A DNA stretch of 50,120 nt from Filifactor villosus (lineage in GTDB: Bacteria > Bacillota > Clostridia > Peptostreptococcales > Filifactoraceae), in NCBI RefSeq assembly GCF_042652965.1, contig NZ_JBHSHL010000021.1:1-50120 (forward strand), in the 5' to 3' direction. Numbering within the stretch: position 1 is the stretch's first letter; each line of letters starts with the position of its first letter. The notes below the pieces were generated by a model that did no database searches, was not told the DNA's origin, and saw only the letters and a program-made list of their open reading frames with translations. The translations under genes and the position numbers were made by a program. Below, piece after piece: positions 9,261 through 17,626 of this stretch.

Positions 9261-9974
9261 TTATTCTCCCTTCACAATCGTTCCGATATCCTCACCGTTT
9301 ACAACGCGCAATATATTATTCGGATCCTCTAAAGAAAATACCCTGATCGGTATATTGTTATCCATACATAGAGATGTGGCGGTTGAATCCATAACTTTAA
9401 GGTTTCGACTCAGCACATCCAAATAGGTCAAACGATCAAACTTGACAGCACTCGGATCCTCGGAAGGATCTTTGTCATAGACTCCGTCAACCTTCTTTGC
9501 CAAAAGAATGATCTCAGCATCGACCTCGGCAGCTCGAAGCGCTGCAGCCGTATCGGTTGAAAAATAAGGATTTCCCGTTCCGGCTCCAAAGATCACAACT
9601 CTCCCCTTCTCCAAATGCCGCATAGCACGAAGCCTTATGTAAGTCTCCGTGATCGCCTTCATTTCAATTGCCGTTTGCACCCGGGTATCGACACCGACAT
9701 CTTCCAAGGCGGAACGCATTGCCAGCGAGTTGATCACCGTTGCAAGCATTCCCATATGATCGGCAGTCGTCCTGTCCATGCCCTCTCCGGTCCGTCCCCG
9801 AAAAATGTTTCCTCCTCCGACAACGATGGCGGCCTGAACCCCCCTGTCACTGATCTTTTTTATGGCCTGTGCAATGTCAGAGACCACTCCATTGTCAATT
9901 CCGAAGCCCTTCTTGCCTGCAAGCGCCTCACCACTCAATTTCAGCAATACTCTTTTGTACTGTGGTGCTTCCAT
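9261..9974 (-). CDS. pyrH: UMP kinase
   Basis: Phosphorylates UMP to UDP for nucleic acid and UDP-sugar synthesis. The 237-aa amino-acid-kinase fold shows RVLLKLSGEAL at the N-terminus, VVGGGNIFRG, and the nucleotide-binding AKKVDGVYDKDP region. The ATG at 9974 follows GGAGG by 7 bases. A good promoter (10026-10054) lies just upstream, so pyrH heads its own transcription unit. rpsB and tsf, the usual upstream partners, are absent; the next gene upstream is sigH. Confidence 0.97.
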   Translation of the reverse strand: MEAPQYKRVLLKLSGEALAGKKGFGIDNGVVSDIAQAIKKISDRGVQAAIVVGGGNIFRGRTGEGMDRTTADHMGMLATVINSLAMRSALEDVGVDTRVQTAIEMKAITETYIRLRAMRHLEKGRVVIFGAGTGNPYFSTDTAAALRAAEVDAEIILLAKKVDGVYDKDPSEDPSAVKFDRLTYLDVLSRNLKVMDSTATSLCMDNNIPIRVFSLEDPNNILRVVNGEDIGTIVKGE

Positions 9975-10025
9975 ATTTTCCCCTCCACTTTGTATATCTG
10001 ATGAATTCGTATCATCTCTGTACTT

Positions 10026-10054
10026 ATTATATCGTAAATCGCTTTATGAAACAA
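10026..10054 (-). promoter_or_regulatory. pyrH promoter
   Basis: The minus strand shows -35 TTGTTT (10049-10054), 17 bases, and -10 TATAAT (10026-10031). Transcription would start about 45 bases before the pyrH ATG and run through frr towards uppS and beyond. Confidence 0.65.
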
Positions 10055-10108
10055 TATGAAGACCCAATTATTCAAGCTGAAAGTTCTCGCTTTGTACTTA
10101 TGTAAGGA

Positions 10109-10825
10109 TCAGTCCTTATTTTCATCCGTCAAATAGCCTTCGCTGAGATATCTCTCAAACTTTCTCTTTGAGCGTTGCAGAGCATTGTCTATGGTCTTGA
10201 TGTTATAGCCTAATATGGTTGCGGTTTCTTGATAAGAGACCCCTTGCAGATACATGGTGATTACCTTCTTCTCCAAAGGAGTCAGAAGTTCTTCAATCAT
10301 TTTTTTTACGATCTCCGACTTTTCCTTATGCAAGATGATCTCCTCCGGATCCGAAAACACATCGTTCGCAACCAGATCCATCAAAGTCATCTCCGAGTCC
10401 TCTTCAAAAACAGGTTTATTCAAGGAAATATACGAATTTAACGGGATATGTTTCTGTCTTGTGCTTCCCTTTACCGCCGTAATCAACTGGCGATTTACAC
10501 ACAGTTCCGCAAAATATCGAAAAAGGATGTTCTTGTCCTTATCAAAGTCCCTGATCGCCTTATGAAGACCTATCATCCCCTCCTGAACAAGGTCCTCCTT
10601 GTCCGCTCCTGCAATAAAGTACGTCTTTGCCCTGTTGAAGACCAAGGCCCTGTATTTTTTGAAAATGTATTCGATGACTATCTCATCCCCCTGTTGGGCA
10701 AGGGTGACAAGGTAGACTTCCACCGTTTCCTGTTCAAGAATATCACGCTTCAACACTGCCTCGTTCTCCAACAAACCGCAGTCCTTGAGCCTTGTTTCGA
10801 GATATTCCGTTGTCCTTCTGTCCAT
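10109..10825 (-). CDS. sigH: RNA polymerase sigma factor SigH (Spo0H) type
   Basis: Alternative sigma-70 family factor. Region 2 is very close to SigH: KYRALVFNRAKTYF, GADKEDLVQEGMIGLHKAIRDF, and the RQKHIPLNSYISL block. Region 4 has the helix-turn-helix SYQETATILGYNIKTIDNAL. At 238 aa it is about 20 residues longer than the Bacillus protein, mainly an N-terminal extension. The ATG is well supported by AGGAG five bases upstream. It lies 40 bases after rae1, in the rlmB-rae1-sigH order conserved in Firmicutes. In Bacillus it drives early-stationary, competence and sporulation genes; whether this organism sporulates cannot be judged from this window. Confidence 0.93.
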   Translation of the reverse strand: MDRRTTEYLETRLKDCGLLENEAVLKRDILEQETVEVYLVTLAQQGDEIVIEYIFKKYRALVFNRAKTYFIAGADKEDLVQEGMIGLHKAIRDFDKDKNILFRYFAELCVNRQLITAVKGSTRQKHIPLNSYISLNKPVFEEDSEMTLMDLVANDVFSDPEEIILHKEKSEIVKKMIEELLTPLEKKVITMYLQGVSYQETATILGYNIKTIDNALQRSKRKFERYLSEGYLTDENKD

Positions 10826-10865
10826 AGGAACTCCTTTTTACCTTTAAGTGCAAGGTTCTTCCACC

Positions 10866-11399
10866 CTACTGATTCTTTCTCATTCTATTTAATTTCTCCA
10901 TTACACTTTCATCGACAATCGCATCTAAGGTGCTTTTCTTATCTTTTTTGGAAGCGAGTTCACAGCGGACTTCTTTTTTTGCCTTCATCATATCAAGCTC
11001 CAATTCTCTGGCGGTCATCCTGCCCGCACCCTTGCCCAATATATGTTGCTGCTCTGCCATGTCATTGGTTACGACCTTCAGTACATAGTGGCGTTTGTTT
11101 TTGTATTCGGAGATAAACTTTTCAATAAAGGAGTCCGCTGTTTGGTTTTCCTTGGTGAAAATAATATTCAGCCTACCCCTGACCTCATGGCGCTGTTCCT
11201 TCGTCCGCACATTGTAGGCGTCATAGACGACATAACCTTCCATATTGTGATAGGAAAGATATTCTTCCAACTTAAAGTTCAATTCTTCCCTGGCAGCACC
11301 CAGATTCACTTTCGACATATCGCTCAGAGACTTCCAGGCATTGATGATGTTATAGCCGTCTACCACCAAAACATAACGTTTTTTTATCTGTGTCTTCAT
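10866..11399 (-). CDS. rae1: NYN-domain endoribonuclease Rae1 (YacP)
   Basis: PIN-like NYN nuclease. In Bacillus subtilis the orthologue Rae1 enters the ribosomal A site and cuts specific mRNAs. The 177-aa protein has the acidic motif VVDGYNIINAWK at residues 12-23, a middle EVRGRLNIIFTKENQTAD with further acidic residues, VVTNDMAEQQH, and a basic C-terminal tail. Its ATG overlaps the rlmB stop by four bases (ATGA), a sign of translational coupling. Conserved synteny with rlmB and sigH supports the assignment. Confidence 0.88.
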   Translation of the reverse strand: MKTQIKKRYVLVVDGYNIINAWKSLSDMSKVNLGAAREELNFKLEEYLSYHNMEGYVVYDAYNVRTKEQRHEVRGRLNIIFTKENQTADSFIEKFISEYKNKRHYVLKVVTNDMAEQQHILGKGAGRMTARELELDMMKAKKEVRCELASKKDKKSTLDAIVDESVMEKLNRMRKNQ

Positions 11400-12124
11400 G
11401 ATCGTTCTCTCTGCTTACTCGCTTCAAACATAACAACCGAACCTGCTACGGAAGCATTGAGCGAGTTTATCTCTCCTTTCATGGGGATCGAAAGGATGAA
11501 ATCGCACTTCTCCTTCACCAAACGTCCCAGACCTCTTCCCTCATTGCCCACAACGAGGGCGATGTTTCCGCTCATTTGCACCTGATGATAGACCTGACCT
11601 TCCATATCCAGACCGTAGATCCAATAGTTATGCTTCTTGAGTTCTTCCATCGTCTGTGCCAAATTGGTGACCCTTGCCACCTTCATATAGTTCACTGCCC
11701 CCGCCGAGGTCTTGACTACCGTCGTATTCACCGCAGCCGCCCTGCGCTTGGGAATAATAACGGCATCTGCCCCCGCACACTCGGCGCTGCGAATAAGAGC
11801 ACCCAGGTTGTGAGGATCTTCGATCTCATCCAAGATCAACAACATTCCCGGTTTTCCGCTTTTCTCAATCTCCGAGAGTACCTGCTGAAGATCCGCATAT
11901 CCGTACTCTGCGCTCTGCGCGATCACTCCCTGATGATTTTTGAGTTCGCTCAACCTGTCCAGACTCTGTTTGTCCACATACTTTATCACGCAATCGGTAT
12001 CCTTTGCCATGGCGATGAGTTTCTTGATCCCGGCATCCTTGCTGTCCTTCCATACAAAGAGGGTATCGATACCAACCTTGTTTTTTAACGCTTCCAAAAC
12101 GGCATTTTTACCTTCTATATTCAT
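11396..12124 (-). CDS. rlmB: 23S rRNA 2'-O-ribose methyltransferase, SpoU/TrmH family
   Basis: SPOUT methyltransferase of the RlmB/YacO type; family members methylate the ribose of a 23S rRNA guanosine. All three SpoU motifs are visible: DEIEDPHNLGALIRSAE (~105), VVGNEGRGLGRLV (~195) and INSLNASVAGSVVMFE (~220). An N-terminal substrate-binding domain precedes the knotted domain, giving 242 aa, normal for the family. The start ATG follows AGAGGA. It heads the rlmB-rae1-sigH unit behind a good promoter at 12160-12188. Confidence 0.93.
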   Translation of the reverse strand: MNIEGKNAVLEALKNKVGIDTLFVWKDSKDAGIKKLIAMAKDTDCVIKYVDKQSLDRLSELKNHQGVIAQSAEYGYADLQQVLSEIEKSGKPGMLLILDEIEDPHNLGALIRSAECAGADAVIIPKRRAAAVNTTVVKTSAGAVNYMKVARVTNLAQTMEELKKHNYWIYGLDMEGQVYHQVQMSGNIALVVGNEGRGLGRLVKEKCDFILSIPMKGEINSLNASVAGSVVMFEASKQRERS

Positions 12125-12159
12125 CTTCTTCCTCTTTCTTTAGCTCTATTTTTCTTTTC

Positions 12160-12188
12160 ATTATCTCATAAAAGACATTTTTTATCAA
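12160..12188 (-). promoter_or_regulatory. rlmB-rae1-sigH promoter
   Basis: The minus strand shows -35 TTGATA (12183-12188), 17 bases, and -10 GATAAT (12160-12165), about 35 bases before the rlmB ATG. No second promoter was seen between the three genes. Confidence 0.6.
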
Positions 12189-12385
12189 TCACGACAGGAT
12201 ACGAAAATCTAAGAAGATACCGCATAATTGGAAAAATCAGAATAAAACCAATTCTATACAAAGGATGAAGTTCTTAAAAATATTGATAAGAAAGACTTTC
12301 GTATCTTATAAAACCGGATGAAAATCAAAAACTTGCCTTTATGCGGTGTTTCCCTAAAAGGAATACGAGGTCTTTTTAAAGCTTT

Positions 12386-12418
12386 CCCCTACCTTCCTTC
12401 CGAGTAAGGAAGAAGGGG
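12386..12418. repeat. Isolated hairpin in the gap between divergent units
   Basis: CCCCT and AGGGG flank an inner CTTCCTT/AAGGAAG pair with a short loop. No T-run follows on either strand and no gene sits next to it. Function unknown; the rest of 12189-12564 shows nothing else recognisable. Confidence 0.3.
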
Positions 12419-12564
12419 CAAACGATATAAGATCATTAGTATTTCAGCTTTGTACATCTTCGTAAATCGCCATATATCCAAAACTGCAATCCACATCAAC
12501 TTTTTGACCTTTTTCCAAATTGTACGGAAAATTTGTAGTTTTTCGATTTAAAACAAATTTCTTC

Positions 12565-12593
12565 TTGACAAGGTGTATAAGTTGTACTATAAT
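12565..12593 (+). promoter_or_regulatory. Consensus promoter of the T-box operon
   Basis: -35 TTGACA (12565-12570), 17-base spacer and -10 TATAAT (12588-12593), a perfect sigma-A consensus. Transcription should begin near 12600, immediately ahead of the T-box leader. Such a strong promoter is usual where control is by premature termination. Confidence 0.85.
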
Positions 12594-12599
12594 AACTCT

Positions 12600-12847
12600 C
12601 AAATCAAAATTTTTAGAAAATTCAAGGACGCAGAGAGTAGATCATAACCTTTATTTCAGCGAGTTGATCCAGAGTGTGAGTTCAACAATGAAGTATGTTC
12701 GAAGAGAGCTGCCGAGGAGGATATCGGAAAAATCAAGTATGATATCTCGTAAGATATGCGTTAAATTCTTTGAGTGAACGGCAACCTGCCGTTAATTAGA
12801 GTGGTAACGCGGATATCTTCGTCTCTTTGAGAGACGGAGTTTTTTTA
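12600..12847 (+). ncRNA. T-box riboswitch leader
   Basis: A full-length T-box. Stem I contains AGTA (12636-12639) opposite GAA (12701-12703), as in the specifier-loop S-turn. Above the loop GATCATAAC pairs with GTATGTTC, and GTTGA/TCAAC forms the apical stem. After the TTTGAGTGA linker a short hairpin (ACGGCA/TGCCGT) precedes the antiterminator core AGAGTGGTAACGCGG (12798-12812). The terminator stem is 12817-12839, followed by seven Ts. The TGGT bulge predicts a tRNA with discriminator base A. The triplet just after GAA in the loop is GAG (12704-12706), so tRNA-Glu is the first candidate, but the register is not certain by eye. It controls the 76-aa gene that starts 65 bases downstream. Confidence 0.88.
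12817..12847 (+). terminator. T-box regulatory terminator
   Basis: Nine-base-pair stem CTTCGTCTC/GAGACGGAG with a five-base loop, followed by T7. Its 5' arm competes with the antiterminator formed when uncharged tRNA is bound. Confidence 0.85.
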
Positions 12848-12911
12848 TTTTGACTGTTATGTTGCTATCGACATAATATATAATTTATATTTACAAAGGA
12901 GAGTGTTTTTT

Positions 12912-13142
12912 ATGTTGTTTAAGTATCATTTTATTATGGAAGAATTGGAAAAAAACTTCTCAGATGTGGAAAACTCTTTTATGAGCCACCTTCAAGAGTT
13001 TACCTTCATCGATTCGGTCGACTATGACGGAGAATTTATCACTCTCTTGGTTTCCGAAAAGAACAAAAAGGACGCTGAACAAAAGGAATCCGAACTCAAT
13101 GCAAAGATGAAGTCTCTCATGAAGTCCTATTGCGCCGCTTAA
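12912..13142 (+). CDS. T-box-controlled 76-residue protein of unknown function
   Basis: Small acidic-then-basic, mostly helical protein (MLFKYHFIMEELEKNF...). It has no signal peptide, no membrane segment and no motif I recognise. The only Cys is near the end (SYCAA). The ATG at 12912 follows GGAG at about 10 bases; a GTG nine bases upstream lies too close to the Shine-Dalgarno. It is the only sizeable gene between the T-box and the terminator at 13395, so the riboswitch appears dedicated to it. T-boxes normally control aminoacyl-tRNA synthetases, amino-acid biosynthesis or transporters. This protein resembles none of these and may be a regulator or modulator linked to the sensed amino acid. 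Confidence 0.8.
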   Translation: MLFKYHFIMEELEKNFSDVENSFMSHLQEFTFIDSVDYDGEFITLLVSEKNKKDAEQKESELNAKMKSLMKSYCAA

Positions 13143-13339
13143 GTCATGAATACTGTTATCCGATCAAAACCTGGAAATGTACCGCCTGTGATGAAGAAAG
13201 TATTTTGGTATTTTGGAGTACAAACGATGGAACTAAATAAGTTTATGCGGATAATAAAATAGTATGAAATTCTAACAGAGCGAGCCGAGGAGCACAAATC
13301 TTATGTGAACCGTAAATCTACGGTCGGAAAGGAGTCGAT
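13143..13339 (+). other. Untranslated interior of the T-box operon
   Basis: No convincing gene. A 23-codon frame at 13191 lacks a ribosome binding site. A small hairpin (ACCGT/ACGGT, ~13307-13325) lies just before the Shine-Dalgarno of the 18-codon ORF and could affect its translation. Confidence 0.4.
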
Positions 13340-13396
13340 ATGGACGAATACAGGAGGCGGATGAACCATCTTGCCCGTCAAATTACCGGTAACTAA
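13340..13396 (+). CDS. 18-codon ORF before the operon terminator
   Basis: Encodes MDEYRRRMNHLARQITGN. The ATG follows GGAAAGGAG by five bases, a near-ideal ribosome binding site, and the stop codon runs into the terminator stem. The peptide is basic and probably helical. An in-frame stop lies just upstream, so it is not the tail of a longer gene. It may be a true small protein or a leader-like peptide; conservation in relatives would decide. Confidence 0.45.
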   Translation: MDEYRRRMNHLARQITGN

Positions 13397-13433
13397 AAAA
13401 CCGCAATGTCACAAGAGACCATTGCGGTTTTTT
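13395..13433 (+). terminator. Intrinsic terminator of the T-box operon
   Basis: Arms AAAACCGCAATG (13397-13408) and CATTGCGGTTTT (13420-13431) pair perfectly around an 11-base loop and end in a T-run. The A-rich 5' side means it may also work for transcription arriving from the right. Confidence 0.85.
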
Positions 13434-13437
13434 ATTG

Positions 13438-13552
13438 ATTCTGTTCTTCCATAGCAATATGGATATATCCGTTTTTTGACCATGAAAAATTGTTTTATCT
13501 TCTATAGCTCACAGATTGTTTATATCCACAATTCAAAGGAATACCCGTATGA
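13438..13552 (+). repeat. Dispersed hairpin repeat, copy A (diverged)
   Basis: Shares with the other copies the blocks ATGGATATATC, a centre resembling ATGAAAAATTGTTTTATCTTCTAT, and ACAGATTGTTTATATCC followed by TTCAAAGGAAT. The two halves are partly complementary, so the unit folds into a long hairpin. Both ends are degenerate compared with copies B and D. It sits between the T-box operon terminator and the end of wecG. Bases 13553-13655 hold nothing recognisable. Confidence 0.7.
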
Positions 13553-13655
13553 GTATTTTGACAGTCACATTGTTTCTATTGACGGGACTTTGATCTAATC
13601 ACAATATCGTCCTCAATACGAATATCGAGTTCTCTCTAAACATCCGACTCCAACA

Positions 13656-14417
13656 TCACTTCTGAACGTATTTCCCTCTTGTAAAAATCACAGTGAGCAT
13701 AAACAGCGGCAAAGACATCATTCTGCCGATCCTCCAAGGTTCTTTGATTAGTCGGTAGAACCACTCCAAGCCGTATTTTCTATAGAACTGTGGAGCTCTC
13801 TGCACCTCTCCCGAAAGAACGTCGAAACTTCCTCCAACGCCCATGAGAAGACCCGCATGAAGCCTATCCTTGTAGGTGTCGATAAAATACTCCTGTCCCG
13901 GTGCTCCCAAAGCGACAAAGAGAAGATCCGGTTTGGCTTCAGCCACCTGAGACACGGTGTTCTCCTCTTCCTGATGTCCCTTATTTCCCGTATGAATACC
14001 CTTAAAATAACCGTGCCCGGTTCCCACGATCTTCAGGGCAGGGTACTGAGATTGCACCTTATCCGCCGCCTTCTGTGCAATCCCCGGCTTACCGCCTAAG
14101 AAATAAACCGTCTTGTCATTGTCGCTTGCCCATCGAAGGAGATTCTGCATCAGATCGATGCCTGTTACCCTCTCTTTCAACGGTCTCTTCAAAATCTTCG
14201 AAGCAAGGACGAGGCCGATCCCGTCAGGAACAACGAGGTCCGCCCCCTCTATAATGGAAAAGAGTGCGGCGTTATCCTTCGCCTTCATGACAATCTCGCT
14301 GTTGGGCGTTATGACAACAAAGGCCTTCTTTCCTTGCACCCCTTGTTGAGCAAGTCTGCATGCAGTCTGCATATCAACACGGTCAACCCTTACTCCCAAT
14401 ACATTCATCGCTTCCAT
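13656..14417 (-). CDS. tagA: WecG/TagA/CpsF family glycosyltransferase
   Basis: GT26-family enzyme that adds N-acetylmannosamine (or a similar sugar) to a lipid-linked N-acetylglucosamine at the start of wall-polymer assembly. The 253-aa protein shows VVITPNSEIVMKA, VPDGIGLVLASKIL with the conserved Asp, RVTGIDLM, the FLGGKPG motif and a C-terminal GLEWFYRLIKEPWRIGRM. It is the last gene of the DUF5693-csaB operon, seven bases after csaB. AGGTG lies upstream of the ATG at 14417; an ATG nine bases further in is an alternative. Context suggests that it initiates the polymer which CsaB pyruvylates. Confidence 0.93.
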   Translation of the reverse strand: MEAMNVLGVRVDRVDMQTACRLAQQGVQGKKAFVVITPNSEIVMKAKDNAALFSIIEGADLVVPDGIGLVLASKILKRPLKERVTGIDLMQNLLRWASDNDKTVYFLGGKPGIAQKAADKVQSQYPALKIVGTGHGYFKGIHTGNKGHQEEENTVSQVAEAKPDLLFVALGAPGQEYFIDTYKDRLHAGLLMGVGGSFDVLSGEVQRAPQFYRKYGLEWFYRLIKEPWRIGRMMSLPLFMLTVIFTRGKYVQK

Positions 14418-14424
14418 CTCACAC

Positions 14425-15534
14425 CTACTTCATCAATAATTCTTTCAATCGAACATTTGACACATCGGCCACTTCTCTCAAGGCTTGCCTTTGGGTGCGA
14501 ATATGTTCTTTTTCCTTTGACAGATTCTGTGTCTTATAAAGGATCCTCTCGTATAAATCCTCGGAGGTAACGTGTTCCACAGAAACAACATCCTTGCTAT
14601 CGATCTCCTGCAAAAAACTGTCCACCTTCGGATCATAAGAGATTCCGATCGGCACCGCTCCCATCAAGGTCGAAAAAATCAAACCGTGCAACCGCATTGC
14701 TACAACAATATCCATATTTCCCATAAAAGAGAGATACTCATCGACATACAGATCCTGAGTAATGACATACACCTGCTTCTTTTTCTCCAAATTTGAATGG
14801 ATCTTTGAAATCAGCTTCATATCCTCGTTGAAGTGGAAGGGAAGAAGGAAGATATTGTATGTCCCGGTCTCCAAAAGCTTCTCGATCAAAAGACCGATCT
14901 CCTTCTCGATATGAGCATCCCTATCCTTCCATGTCCTCAGAGAGATCGCAAGATTGGTACGACCTTCAACCACACCCATATCGGACAGAAGCTTCTTTCC
15001 TCTTTCCTTGGAGGGAGGTGTCATCCCGAGCACCGTATCGGCGGTAACGAGGATGTCTCGATTAATGCCGATGTCTTCAAGGGTCTTTTTCGAATTTTTG
15101 TCTCTCACATTGATAAGATCGACCTTGCTTAGGATTCTTTTCACCCAAGTCTTGTTTGCCTCCTTATTGACAGGACCGATCCCCTGCGAATAGATCATCG
15201 TCTTCTTCTTATACACGCTCTTTGCAAGACTCAACAAGCCCAAATAGTAGAGGAGGGAACGTGAAGAAGTGACATCCTGCAGAAGACTTCCTCCACCGCT
15301 AACAAAAAGATCCATATCCTTCATCTCCTTGCCGATTTTGACAGGATCCATCCTGTTGATAGCCTTGACAGGGTAGCCTTCGTACTTTTTCTGTGTAAAT
15401 TCCGGATTTGAAGATAAAACAACGATCTCAGGAGCTTCGACCTCACGAAGGATACCGTCGATCAATCCCTTTAATATCGCTTCATCTCCCATATTGTTAA
15501 ATCCGAAATAACCTGATAAAAGAAGTTTATTCAT
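14425..15534 (-). CDS. csaB: Polysaccharide pyruvyl transferase CsaB
   Basis: Adds a pyruvate ketal to the secondary cell-wall polymer; in Bacillus anthracis and relatives this is what SLH domains bind. The 369-aa protein begins LLSGYFGFNNMGDEAIL, typical of the family, has VSGGGSLLQDVTS (~85-100), YSQGIGPV (~130), and a C-terminal GT-B-like half with VVAMRLHGLIFS (~280). The ATG follows AAAGGA and overlaps the end of the DUF5693 gene by eight bases. Two huge SLH-domain proteins are encoded about 10-20 kb away in this window, so the gene has evident clients. Confidence 0.94.
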   Translation of the reverse strand: MNKLLLSGYFGFNNMGDEAILKGLIDGILREVEAPEIVVLSSNPEFTQKKYEGYPVKAINRMDPVKIGKEMKDMDLFVSGGGSLLQDVTSSRSLLYYLGLLSLAKSVYKKKTMIYSQGIGPVNKEANKTWVKRILSKVDLINVRDKNSKKTLEDIGINRDILVTADTVLGMTPPSKERGKKLLSDMGVVEGRTNLAISLRTWKDRDAHIEKEIGLLIEKLLETGTYNIFLLPFHFNEDMKLISKIHSNLEKKKQVYVITQDLYVDEYLSFMGNMDIVVAMRLHGLIFSTLMGAVPIGISYDPKVDSFLQEIDSKDVVSVEHVTSEDLYERILYKTQNLSKEKEHIRTQRQALREVADVSNVRLKELLMK

Positions 15535-17626
15535 ATGCGTTCCTTTCCCGCTTTTTCTTCCTGTAGCGAAGCTTTAACAACGTCGAACATACGAACACCA
15601 AGATTCCTCCGGTGAACAGAGAAACGAGGTATTCGCCTCCAACCCTCCCGATCGACAAGTAGATGGGGGTTCTGATATGTGAGAATGTATTTTGAATGTT
15701 GCTCTGACCGACAGCTACAGCAATAGCCAAAATCGCATACAGACCTTGCCACTTTCGATATCTCGCCAAATACACAAACAAAATCACCGCCGGGAAACCC
15801 AGCATAATCGACTTGGTCCTGGGGCGTGCGATAAATACATTCTCCATAAAATTCCTCATCAGGAGTTCCAAAGTTGCGGGCTTCACTTCACTCGTATTGC
15901 CTGAGCGTGCCATAAAGACAAGGCCTGCTGCTCCGAGTATCCCCAACAGAAGGACCTGCCATATCTTAATGTTTTTGTTGAGAAGTCTCTTTGTATCGTC
16001 CAAATTTAGACGATGGTCACTCATCTCCTTGATCTGACCGAACCCGAAATAAGCCATATAGATGATCAGTGTCAAAAGGATCGGCGTCAACTGCGATATC
16101 TTCACTCCTTTAAACGTAAGGATGTCCAGCATATACTCACTGTTTGACAAAAGAGCCACCTCGAAAAAGGCTCCCAATATGCTCAAAAGCACCGAAATAC
16201 TAAGCACCTTTACTCCTGTGATATAAGCGGCGAGAGGTTTTATCCCCCTATTCTCATCAAAGATCCCTCTTGCACTTGCAATCACATAGGTCGTAGCCAA
16301 AGAGGCAACACCTATTGTTCCAAGTAAGGCCCAAAGCGGGGTAAGTGCTCCCAGTCCCCTATCCAGAACAAAGGGCAAAGTTCCAACTGCCATCCCGAGC
16401 CCCTGAAGGATATACAGTCCCGTCCTTTTTATAGGTACGATATTTTGGAACAGAATCAGGAAGATTGCCACGATCGCCCACACAACGGGCAGTTTTTTCA
16501 GAGGATTTACCGCCCAGTTTCTCAGCGATTCCACCTTGCCTCCGATTCGAATCGAATGTTTGTTGAGTCTGGACTGTAAGCTCGGCACCAAGTTTTCGTA
16601 GGCGGATACATCCGTCACATACCTTCCCTCCGGCATCAAAAAAGGCTTGAGATAAATCAGACGGATATTTCGGTCGATAATGCCTCTATAGTAGGTGTTT
16701 ACAATCTCTTCTCCGTTATGATGAAAGGGGATCTCGTAATCGTAGCGTTTTTGAATGTAATCCCAGGTGGTAAACACCTTAATCGCTCTGTAGTGCACAT
16801 CTTTCGTCAGCGAGTTCTGTCCCTTCGCTTTGAGATTTTTGCCTTTAACATTACTCTCCACCAAACCGATGTACATCTCATACTGCTTGAGTTTTTCATA
16901 CATATAAGGTCCTTCATCATAACCGAGGAACTCGTCTCCCGAAAATACAATGACATTGCCTGCTTCTTTATATTCTTCAGGCAATTTGTCAATATATGAA
17001 AAATAACGATCCACCGTCTTCTTGGCATCCTGATATTCATGGTTGTAGGTAGGTCTTAAAAGGGGGACCATCCCCGCATCCAACACCTTCTGTATCTTCT
17101 CTTCACTGAAACCCAGTCCCAATGTCTCCAACTTCAAACCGTCCCAAATTTTGGAAAACGCTTCCTTATTTGCCCTTGTATCGGCAATGTTCGTCATCGT
17201 ATGGATGTAATCCTTAGGAACTCCATGAATAACCAGCGTGTTTGAACCTCGCCATTCAATGACCCGGGTTTCTTTCAATGTTCTTTCCAACCCCCTCTTG
17301 ATAAACTCCAGATCCTTAGTATCACCTTCGACGATAAGGTCCAAGCCTTCCAGACGAGTCCCGATATGACAGTGCGGATTGCCTCGAAGGCTCTGTATCG
17401 TTTCCTCTTGGATTGCCACACTCCTGATTCCCGCCTCTCTCATCCTCTTAAGATACTCTTCAAAGCTCATATCTGAATCCAGAGACATATGGAAGAAATC
17501 TTGATAGTCCGCCGTAATTTGAACATTTTTAAAATCGTTCTCCAGACCAAAACGTTCATATCCTATCCATAGGGATGTCAGCATCCCCAATACAATAAAA
17601 CACATCAATATTCTGTCAAGTTTCAT
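15527..17626 (-). CDS. DUF5693 family membrane protein
   Basis: A 699-aa protein with an N-terminal membrane anchor, a large extracytoplasmic domain (~30-375) and a cluster of about eight hydrophobic helices (~385-690). The features EYLKRMREAGIRSVAIQEET and the YDEGPYMYEKLKQY region match DUF5693 as I know it; no reaction is established. Overlap with csaB and linkage to tagA suggest a role in making or exporting the pyruvylated polymer, for example as a flippase or polymerase partner, but this is inference. The ATG follows GGAAAGGA. A ~330-base leader with predicted structure lies upstream. Confidence 0.85.
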   Translation of the reverse strand: MKLDRILMCFIVLGMLTSLWIGYERFGLENDFKNVQITADYQDFFHMSLDSDMSFEEYLKRMREAGIRSVAIQEETIQSLRGNPHCHIGTRLEGLDLIVEGDTKDLEFIKRGLERTLKETRVIEWRGSNTLVIHGVPKDYIHTMTNIADTRANKEAFSKIWDGLKLETLGLGFSEEKIQKVLDAGMVPLLRPTYNHEYQDAKKTVDRYFSYIDKLPEEYKEAGNVIVFSGDEFLGYDEGPYMYEKLKQYEMYIGLVESNVKGKNLKAKGQNSLTKDVHYRAIKVFTTWDYIQKRYDYEIPFHHNGEEIVNTYYRGIIDRNIRLIYLKPFLMPEGRYVTDVSAYENLVPSLQSRLNKHSIRIGGKVESLRNWAVNPLKKLPVVWAIVAIFLILFQNIVPIKRTGLYILQGLGMAVGTLPFVLDRGLGALTPLWALLGTIGVASLATTYVIASARGIFDENRGIKPLAAYITGVKVLSISVLLSILGAFFEVALLSNSEYMLDILTFKGVKISQLTPILLTLIIYMAYFGFGQIKEMSDHRLNLDDTKRLLNKNIKIWQVLLLGILGAAGLVFMARSGNTSEVKPATLELLMRNFMENVFIARPRTKSIMLGFPAVILFVYLARYRKWQGLYAILAIAVAVGQSNIQNTFSHIRTPIYLSIGRVGGEYLVSLFTGGILVFVCSTLLKLRYRKKKRERNAYE

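Noticed and set aside
13191..13262. 23-codon frame MKKVFWYFGVQ... in the T-box operon
   Set aside because: No Shine-Dalgarno before its ATG, unlike the 18-codon ORF further on.
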